Positions 5,045 to 9,852 of a stretch of 9,852 bases of DNA are shown piece after piece (the stretch's first letter is position 1; every line of letters begins with the position of its first letter). Origin of the DNA: UBA4246 sp045113475 (GTDB taxonomy: Bacteria > Bacillota > Clostridia > Christensenellales > Aristaeellaceae); NCBI GenBank assembly GCA_045113475.1, contig JBGUIY010000095.1, forward strand, positions 1-9,852, in the 5' to 3' direction. The notes under the pieces are model-generated. The model did not search any database and had not been told where the DNA came from. It saw nothing but the letters and a program-made list of their open reading frames with translations. Both the position numbers and the translations under genes were made by a program.

Positions 5045-6832
5045 ACCTGACAGCATGCGCCACAGCGTGGTGCGGCTGATGCCTAGCTGGCGGGCGGTCT
5101 GGGACTGGTTGCCGTGGTTTTCCGCCAGGACCTGTCGGGCGACGTTGCGGGAGATCTCGTCCAGCGTCATCCCGCTGAAGGGCAGGCTGCCCGCCTGCTC
5201 CGGCGCGCGCCGGTAGACCTTGCGCTCCTGCGCCAGCAGTTCCGCGACGTCCGTGCCGGAAATATAGGGCCCCGGGGTCAGGATGGTCAGCTCGTGCAGC
5301 ACGTGCTTGAACTGGGTATAGTTGCCGGGCCAGTTGTAACGGGTCATCATTTCCAGCGCTCCGGGCTCGAAGCCGGAGATCTGTTTGCCCAGCTCCATGT
5401 TCAGGTTGCCTAGGTACAGGCTGGCCAGCGCGGGGATCTCGTCCCTGCGGCTGCGCAGGGTGGGCAGGTTCAGGGAGAGGGGCCCCAGCTTGACGGACAG
5501 CTTCCTGGCAAAGCTGTTCAGCGTTTCCCCTTCCAGAGTGTCACAGGAGAATAACAGCCACAGGCGCCGCGTAAGCCCGGTCTCCTCAATCAGGGAGATC
5601 AGGGCGTTTTGACGCTGCTCCGGCGCGTCCTCCATATGCTGGAAGAAGATCGCCGTGCCTTCCGTGCTCAGGGGCGATTCATGCCGCTCCAGCAGGAATT
5701 CCCAGCCTTTGTCAGTCAGGCGCGAGCCGTCCACCGCGATGAAGGGGTGGTTTTTGAGCCGGCTGCGCAGGTAGAGGGCGCGGGCGATCTGTTCCTTGCC
5801 GGTGCCCTCCTCGCCGACGATCATCACCGCGTGGCCGGACTCGGCGATGGGGGAGAGGCGCTGCTCCATTTCGCCCATGGAGCCGCTGACGGTGAAAAAG
5901 CTGTTGCTGAACAGCTGCTCGCACTCCGGGGCGTCATAGGAGCGGATGCCCGAATGGACGGTCCGCAGGGGGATCTGGGAGGGCTGGTCCCGGAAAACGT
6001 AATATCTCTGCCCCTGCAGCTCGAAGCTGGAGGCGCTGACCGCGTGCACGATGCCGCCGGTGTGGTGGTAAAACAGGAGCTCGCCCTTGTTGGGCACGCT
6101 GGGGATGCGGCGGCGCATCACCGTCAGCAGTTCTTCAGACAGGATATCGGAAAGGGCGAACACCTTTTCGCGTTTCATATTGAAAACGACGCAGTAGCGC
6201 GAATCCTGGCTGATCATGCTGCGCAGGAACTGGTTTTCATGCCGGATGCGGCGGAAGGTGCCGCCCTGGCTTTCCGCGTCCTGAAGCGCCTGGTGCAGGC
6301 TGCTTTCGCCCGAGGTGATCAGCATGGCCTGGAAACCCTCGCTGCGCGCCACGCTGTGGGTGACCATATCGCAGATGACGGTGTGGACATTCCTTTCCCG
6401 CAGCTTCTGCAGCACCCGCGTGACCTCTTCGCTGTGGTGCACGGTTTCGATGGGGATATCGAAACGCATCAGGTTGCACAGGGTGTGCGCGTTTTCGGTC
6501 ACCCCCGGAAAGCCGACGATGGCCGTCTGGTCGGTATAGTTCTCGGCCAGCTTGATGGTGCGCAGCACGTCGTACAGCGACACGGGGATCTCCACGACAG
6601 GCAGGTCGGTAACGTCCCGCAGCATTTCGGCGGTGCCCCCGCGGGAGATGATGACGTCGAACTGCGAGAGGTCCAGCTGCTGGGCGATCTCGACGCCCGC
6701 CTGCAGGTCTCCCGTATAGGCTTCCAGCTGGATGCCGGGATAGGCTTCGGCGGCGCGGATCAGGGATGTGGCCATCGCCTCGTAAGGGGCGATAGACAGT
6801 ATGCGGATAGGCGTTTCATTGTGAGCAGGCAT
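5036..6832 (-). CDS. PrpR-type enhancer-binding-like regulator with degenerate AAA domain
   Basis: A 598-residue cytoplasmic transcription regulator, probably controlling the divergent kinase operon. The N-terminal 190 residues look like the PrpR_N sensory domain (IRILSIAPYEAM, FDVIISRGGTAEMLRD, VVEIPVSLYDVLR). A PAS-like segment follows at about 200-285. The AAA region keeps a Walker A motif, GEEGTGKE (340-347), and WPGN (501-504). It ends in a Fis-type helix-turn-helix (TLDEISRNVARQVLAE, then NQSQTARQLGISRTTLWRML; 556-595). No GAFTGA loop is visible, and the Walker B position reads TAIFFQHMED, without the Asp-Glu pair. Classical sigma-54 activation is therefore doubtful. The ATG at 6832-6830 is chosen over an upstream in-frame TTG at 6856 because of AGGAGG at 6840-6845. 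Its last codons overlap an element remnant. Confidence 0.87.
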   Translation of the reverse strand: MPAHNETPIRILSIAPYEAMATSLIRAAEAYPGIQLEAYTGDLQAGVEIAQQLDLSQFDVIISRGGTAEMLRDVTDLPVVEIPVSLYDVLRTIKLAENYTDQTAIVGFPGVTENAHTLCNLMRFDIPIETVHHSEEVTRVLQKLRERNVHTVICDMVTHSVARSEGFQAMLITSGESSLHQALQDAESQGGTFRRIRHENQFLRSMISQDSRYCVVFNMKREKVFALSDILSEELLTVMRRRIPSVPNKGELLFYHHTGGIVHAVSASSFELQGQRYYVFRDQPSQIPLRTVHSGIRSYDAPECEQLFSNSFFTVSGSMGEMEQRLSPIAESGHAVMIVGEEGTGKEQIARALYLRSRLKNHPFIAVDGSRLTDKGWEFLLERHESPLSTEGTAIFFQHMEDAPEQRQNALISLIEETGLTRRLWLLFSCDTLEGETLNSFARKLSVKLGPLSLNLPTLRSRRDEIPALASLYLGNLNMELGKQISGFEPGALEMMTRYNWPGNYTQFKHVLHELTILTPGPYISGTDVAELLAQERKVYRRAPEQAGSLPFSGMTLDEISRNVARQVLAENHGNQSQTARQLGISRTTLWRMLSGES

Positions 6833-6839
6833 GTGATAT

Positions 6840-6845
6840 CCTCCT
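6840..6845 (-). promoter_or_regulatory. Ribosome binding site fixing the regulator start
   Basis: AGGAGG on the minus strand lies 7 bases before the ATG at 6832. It falls inside the longer frame that would begin at the TTG at 6856, which argues that the eight extra residues are not translated. Confidence 0.82.
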
Positions 6846-6848
6846 ATC

Positions 6849-6964
6849 TGTTTCAATTCTATATCATTTTTGAACAGATAGTCACCATCATATTATCATA
6901 AAATGTTCAAAAATGGAACATATATGAATGGTAAATTTGAAAAAATCATGCAAATGTTTCAAAT
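6849..6964. promoter_or_regulatory. Cluster of TGTTCAAA-like operator half sites
   Basis: The divergent region contains a perfect 12-bp inverted repeat, CATTTTTGAACA (6865-6876) and TGTTCAAAAATG (6904-6915), with a 27-bp gap. The right copy overlaps a tighter dyad, ATGTTC-N7-GAACAT (6903-6921). Related sites are TGTTTCAA (6849-6856) and ATTTGAAA...TTTCAAAT (6935-6942 and 6957-6964). Six related half sites in 116 bp suggest a multi-site binding region for the divergent regulator. The assignment is inferred. The region is strongly AT-rich compared with the flanking genes. Confidence 0.6.
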
Positions 6965-6990
6965 ATTAACACAATATTATTCTGCGCGAA

Positions 6991-7019
6991 TTGCGATAGG
7001 CGGAACCGGCCAATATAAT
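6991..7019 (+). promoter_or_regulatory. Sigma-70-type promoter of the kinase-BNR-dehydrogenase operon
   Basis: -35 TTGCGA (6991-6996), a 17-bp spacer and consensus -10 TATAAT (7014-7019). The start is predicted near 7026. This lies inside the upstream extension of the kinase frame, so the true start codon must be at 7041 or, better, 7062. The half-site cluster ends 26 bp upstream of the -35 box, a position that suits an activator. Confidence 0.72.
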
Positions 7020-7046
7020 AAAAACCGAAAAGGGAAACTGATGCCC

Positions 7047-7052
7047 AAGGAG
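7047..7052 (+). promoter_or_regulatory. Ribosome binding site for the kinase start
   Basis: AAGGAG lies 9 bases before the ATG at 7062. An alternative ATG at 7041 has a weaker AGGGA upstream. The 7062 start gives MIKLLIIADDFTGG, where DUF1537 kinases normally begin. Confidence 0.75.
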
Positions 7053-7061
7053 TGGAAGCAC

Positions 7062-8327
7062 ATGATCAAACTGCTGATCATCGCAGATGATTTCACAGGC
7101 GGACTGGACACGGGCGTACAATTTGCAGCAAGGGGGATCCGTACCCGCGTGGTGACTGATCCGGAAACGGACTACGTCGCTGCCGCGGACGGCGCGGAAG
7201 TGCTGGTGGTGGTGGCCGAGACGCGGCATATGCCGCCTTTCCGGGCATACGATGCGGTCTACCGCGTGGCCCTGGCCGGCAAACGCCTCAATGTGCCGCA
7301 TATCTATAAGAAGACGGACTCCGGCCTCCGGGGCAATATCGGCGCCGAACTCAGCGCCGTCATGGACGCCTGCGGGGAAAAGCAGATGGCCTTCCTGCCG
7401 TCCATGCCGGCGATGGGGCGCGTGACCAGGAACGGCGTGCATTATATCGACGGCCAGCCTGTCAGCAAGTCGGTGTTCGGCCGCGATCCTTTCGAGCCGG
7501 TGACCGAGTCGGACGTGATCCGCCTGCTGGCGCTGCAGACGCCGGTCAAGGCGAGGTCCGTCACATGGGATATGATGCCCGAGGGGGGCGAGGGCTTCCT
7601 GATCGTGGACGCGGAAACGGACGAAGATCTGCGCAGGGCCGGCCGGGAGCTGGCGAAAACGGGCCGGCTGCGCATCACTGCCGGCTGCGCGGGCTTTGCC
7701 TCTGTGCTGCCCGAGCTGCTGGGGCTGACCGTGGGCGAAACGCCGCGGGTGCCGAAGCTGGATTACGGCCTCTTCATCCTCTGCGGCAGCGTGAACCCGA
7801 TCACGCGCCGCCAGCTGGATCACGCTGAAAAGAACGGCTTCACCCGCCTGCATATAGAGCCCGAACAGAAGCTGGAAGCGGGATACTTTGAAACGGACGC
7901 GGGGAAAGCGGCGCTGGCCGGCTGGCAGAATGCCGAACGCGACATCCCCTGGCTGATCCTGGACGCCAACGACGCCGGGAAGGACAACGCGGACACGGCG
8001 GCCTACGCCGCGAAGCGCGGCATGACCACCGAGGAGCTGCGCAGCGGGATTTCCTCCGCCCTGGGCGTGATCCTGCCCGAGATGATGAACACCGACACCG
8101 CGCGTACCATGCTGATCACCGGCGGTGACACGCTGCTCCAGTGCATGGACCGCATGAAGGTGCACCAAATGGAGCCGCTGCTGGAGATCTTCCGCGGTGT
8201 GGTGCTCTCCCGCTTCGAGGCGATGGGCCAGGCACGGTTCGTGATCACCAAATCCGGCGGCTTCGGCGAGGAGACCCTGCTCAGCGATCTGAAACAGCTG
8301 ATCGAAGAACAGTATCAACATAAATGA
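7062..8327 (+). CDS. DUF1537-family four-carbon acid-sugar-type kinase
   Basis: A 421-residue cytoplasmic kinase of the family that includes OtnK/DtnK-type enzymes, which phosphorylate four-carbon sugar acids such as threonate or erythronate. The N-terminal substrate-binding domain starts with IADDFTGGLDTG (7-18). It continues with YKKTDSGLRGNIG (82-94) and FLPSMPAMGRVTRNG followed by HYIDGQPVSKSVFGRDPF. The C-terminal nucleotide-binding domain has FILCGSVNPITRRQ (238-251), LITGGDT (351-357) and ITKSGGFGE (395-403). The length matches the family. The start at 7062 is preferred because the longer frame from 6903 would include the promoter. Its stop overlaps the GAGGAGG that serves the next gene, a tight operon. 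The usual partner dehydrogenase or decarboxylase genes are not visible in the window, and the true substrate is open. Confidence 0.9.
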   Translation: MIKLLIIADDFTGGLDTGVQFAARGIRTRVVTDPETDYVAAADGAEVLVVVAETRHMPPFRAYDAVYRVALAGKRLNVPHIYKKTDSGLRGNIGAELSAVMDACGEKQMAFLPSMPAMGRVTRNGVHYIDGQPVSKSVFGRDPFEPVTESDVIRLLALQTPVKARSVTWDMMPEGGEGFLIVDAETDEDLRRAGRELAKTGRLRITAGCAGFASVLPELLGLTVGETPRVPKLDYGLFILCGSVNPITRRQLDHAEKNGFTRLHIEPEQKLEAGYFETDAGKAALAGWQNAERDIPWLILDANDAGKDNADTAAYAAKRGMTTEELRSGISSALGVILPEMMNTDTARTMLITGGDTLLQCMDRMKVHQMEPLLEIFRGVVLSRFEAMGQARFVITKSGGFGEETLLSDLKQLIEEQYQHK

Positions 8328-8340
8328 GGAGGAATCGGAC

Positions 8341-9501
8341 ATGAACTATCCCCAGCTTCCCGGTCTGACACCTGACGGCCGCCTGTACCAGAATGTGGAT
8401 ATGGGCACAGTCGAGGCTTTCCTGCCTTCGGGCGGATACCCGACCGCGCACGCTCCGGCGTTGCTGGAGCTGCCTGACGGCGCGATGCTCTGCTGCTGGT
8501 TCGCCGGCACCTACGAGGGCAGCGCGGATATCCGCATCATCTGCTCCCGCCTGGAAAAGGACGGCCTGCGCTGGTCCGATCCGGTGGATATCTCCGGCGA
8601 TCCGGAGCGCAGCGAGCAGAACCCCTCCCTGTTTGCCGGCAACGATGGCGCGGTATGGGCGATCTACACGGCCCAGAAGGACCGCCAGGCGGGGAAGGAC
8701 AACATGCAGTTCACCTCCCAGATCCGCGTGCAGAAGAGCACGGACGGCGGAAAGACCTGGGGCCCCTATGAGACGCTGTTTGCCCGGGAAGGCAGCTTCT
8801 GCCGCCAGCCCATCCAGGTGCTCTCCAACGGGCGCTGGATCTTCGCCAACTGGCTGTGCACCGACAGTCCCGACGGCCTCTCCGGCGATCCGACGGCCCT
8901 GCAGATCTCCGATGACCAGGGCAAGACCTGGCGCCAGGTGGATATGCCCGGCAGCCGCGGCCGTGTCCACGCCAACGTGGTGGAGCTGGAGAACGGGCAC
9001 CTGGCCGCGTTCATGCGCTCCCGCGAGGCGGACTTCATTTACCGCAGCGAATCCGGCGACTGGGGCGACACCTGGTCCGTGCCGGTCCCGACGCCGCTGC
9101 CCAACAACAACTCTTCCATCAGCGCACTGAAGCTGCAGAGCGGGCGCGTGGCCATCGCTTACAACCCCACCTGCACGCCTGACCCGCAGCCCGGCAAGGC
9201 TGCCTGGCCCGGACTGCGCTGCCCCGTGGCCGTGGCCCTGAGCGAGGACGGCGGCCTGACCTTCCCGCTGATCCGCTGGATGGAGCGCGGCGAGGGCTAC
9301 GTGGGCGAGGAAAACAAGACCAACAACCGCCAGTACGAGTACCCCTACCTGATGCAGAGCAGGGACGGCATGCTGCATCTGGCCTACGCGGCCTATACGC
9401 GCAAGGGCGTCAAATACGTCCGCTTCAGCGAGGAAGACGTGATCGGCAGGAAGCGCGAGAAGGTCGGCCTCTATAACCCGACTGCCGCGCAGACGAGGTA
9501 A
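8341..9501 (+). CDS. BNR/Asp-box beta-propeller protein, sialidase superfamily (cytoplasmic)
   Basis: A 386-residue protein with four Asp-boxes typical of six-bladed sialidase-fold propellers: STDGGKTW (133-140), SDDQGKTW (190-197), SGDWGDTW (238-245) and SEDGGLTF (301-308). It resembles the predicted-neuraminidase group COG4692 (BNR_2), with HAPALLELPDG (37-47), CRQPIQVLSNGRW, PNNNSSISALKLQSGR and EYPYLMQSRDGMLHLAY. No signal peptide or membrane segment is present, so it should act in the cytoplasm. The FRIP motif arginine of true sialidases is not seen; the position reads AHAP. It starts 13 bp after the kinase stop, with AGGAGG at 8327-8332, so it is cotranscribed. A role in processing the sugar acid handled by its neighbours is more likely than release of sialic acid. 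The reaction is unknown. Confidence 0.85.
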   Translation: MNYPQLPGLTPDGRLYQNVDMGTVEAFLPSGGYPTAHAPALLELPDGAMLCCWFAGTYEGSADIRIICSRLEKDGLRWSDPVDISGDPERSEQNPSLFAGNDGAVWAIYTAQKDRQAGKDNMQFTSQIRVQKSTDGGKTWGPYETLFAREGSFCRQPIQVLSNGRWIFANWLCTDSPDGLSGDPTALQISDDQGKTWRQVDMPGSRGRVHANVVELENGHLAAFMRSREADFIYRSESGDWGDTWSVPVPTPLPNNNSSISALKLQSGRVAIAYNPTCTPDPQPGKAAWPGLRCPVAVALSEDGGLTFPLIRWMERGEGYVGEENKTNNRQYEYPYLMQSRDGMLHLAYAAYTRKGVKYVRFSEEDVIGRKREKVGLYNPTAAQTR

Positions 9502-9519
9502 TGCAGGACAGGGGCGTGA

Positions 9520-9591
9520 AGTGTGAATAGTGGAGACAGTCTTTTTCGGCAGACCGGAAAACTCCACTCTCAACTCTCCACTCTCCACACT
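9520..9591. repeat. Intra-operon palindromic repeat
   Basis: GTGTGAATAGTGGAGA (9521-9536) pairs with TCTCCACTCTCCACAC (9575-9590) at 14 of 16 positions, plus one further pair outside. The right side is built from repeated CTCCACTCT/CTCTCCAC units. The middle holds a smaller TTTTC-GG...CC-GGAAAA stem. It fills most of the 126-bp gap between the BNR gene and the dehydrogenase gene. It looks like a small repetitive element and may modulate expression of the downstream gene. No promoter is evident in the gap. Confidence 0.6.
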
Positions 9592-9627
9592 ATCGAAAGT
9601 CATCAGGATAAACGGAGGTAGAATCAG

Positions 9628-9852
9628 ATGCTGGCATCTTACAACCTGAAAATGCCCCATGCCGTGTACGGCGGCGTCAACGCCATGGACAACATCACCG
9701 CGATCATCAAGGCGACCGGCGCCAAAAAGGTCGCGATGTTCACAGACCCCGGCATCGAAAAGACCGGCCTGTTCGCCCTGCCGGAGGCGGCGGTCAAGGC
9801 CAGCGGCGTGGAATACTACGTGCTGGACGACCTGAAGCCCGAACCGGATTAC
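9628..9852 (+). CDS. Iron-containing alcohol dehydrogenase, N-terminal part (cut by right edge)
   Basis: The first 75 residues match the N-terminus of group III (Fe-type) alcohol dehydrogenases, cytoplasmic NAD(P)-dependent enzymes that interconvert alcohols and aldehydes or ketones. A short strand segment NLKMPHAVYGGVNAMDNI leads to IIKATGAKKVAMFTDPGIEKTGL, with the family's nucleotide-site beta-strand and TDPGI motif. VEYYVLDDLKPEPDY follows, close to the usual F/L..V.PNP stretch. The ATG is preceded by GGAGG (9614-9618), 9 bases away. It lies 126 bp after the BNR gene on the same strand, separated by a palindromic repeat, and so is probably in the same operon. The metal ligands and catalytic half are outside the window, so substrate class and intactness cannot be judged. 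Confidence 0.85.
   Translation, partial: MLASYNLKMPHAVYGGVNAMDNITAIIKATGAKKVAMFTDPGIEKTGLFALPEAAVKASGVEYYVLDDLKPEPDY

Noticed and set aside
5609..6901. Long plus-strand open frame opposite the regulator (and similar long antisense frames opposite the kinase, BNR, MATE and aldo/keto reductase genes)
   Set aside because: These are shadow frames of GC-rich genes. Their translations are low-complexity, show no domain motifs and lack good start signals.
6978..7010. Minus-strand GG...GC pair resembling a sigma-54 -24/-12 promoter
   Set aside because: The spacing is 11 rather than 10 and the flanks do not fit. A good sigma-70-type promoter overlaps on the other strand.
6903..7061. Upstream in-frame extension of the kinase (53 extra codons)
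   Set aside because: It contains the operator cluster and the TATAAT promoter, has no ribosome binding site, and family members begin at MIKLLIIADDFTGG.
8341..9501. Annotation as secreted neuraminidase (nanH)
   Set aside because: No signal peptide, FRIP motif not seen, and the gene neighbours point to intracellular sugar-acid metabolism.

Overview
The window is GC-rich, densely coded bacterial DNA. It has strong AGGAGG-type ribosome binding sites, one TTG start and sigma-70-like promoters with 17-bp spacers. An ADP-ribose-type NAD regulator, a DUF1537-type sugar-acid kinase, a PrpR-like regulator and palindromic intergenic repeats appear together. This suggests a high-GC member of the Clostridia (Firmicutes), perhaps an uncultured gut or rumen lineage. 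The taxonomic placement is inference; no rRNA or marker gene is present. No phage, plasmid, CRISPR, tRNA or rRNA feature was seen.

Layout. (1) Positions 1-1708, minus strand: a compact NAD salvage operon transcribed nrtR > nicotinamidase-like hydrolase > nadE. nadE runs off the left edge. A good promoter (TTGACA-N17-TAATAT) is followed by a perfect 6-bp-arm palindrome at the predicted transcription start, so NrtR probably represses its own operon. (2) Positions 1793-1954: a 162-bp MITE-like palindromic element between the divergent nrtR and MATE promoters. (3) Positions 1976-4423, plus strand: a MATE-family exporter (TTG start) and an aldo/keto reductase 52 bp downstream. (4) Positions 4424-5035: about 600 bp with no convincing gene. 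It holds a dyad, a 21-bp inverted repeat pair enclosing GC-rich DNA, an AT-rich hairpin, and a diverged fragment of the 1793-1954 element that abuts and slightly overlaps the next gene's 3' end. (5) Positions 5036-9852: a divergent catabolic-looking locus. A PrpR-type regulator reads leftwards. Rightwards, an apparent operon encodes a DUF1537 four-carbon acid-sugar-type kinase, a cytoplasmic BNR/Asp-box beta-propeller protein (sialidase superfamily) and an iron-containing alcohol dehydrogenase that is cut by the right edge.

How the genes fit together. The left operon would turn nicotinamide into nicotinate and complete NAD with NadE, with an NAD-derived metabolite sensed by NrtR. The right locus is the best candidate for an undescribed pathway. 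The regulator keeps PrpR-like sensing and Fis-type DNA-binding regions but appears to have lost the sigma-54 contact motif and the Walker B acidic pair. The shared intergenic region carries repeated TGTTCAAA-like half sites, including a perfect 12-bp inverted repeat. The kinase, the BNR protein and the dehydrogenase would then act on an unusual acid sugar. The substrate cannot be read from the sequence.
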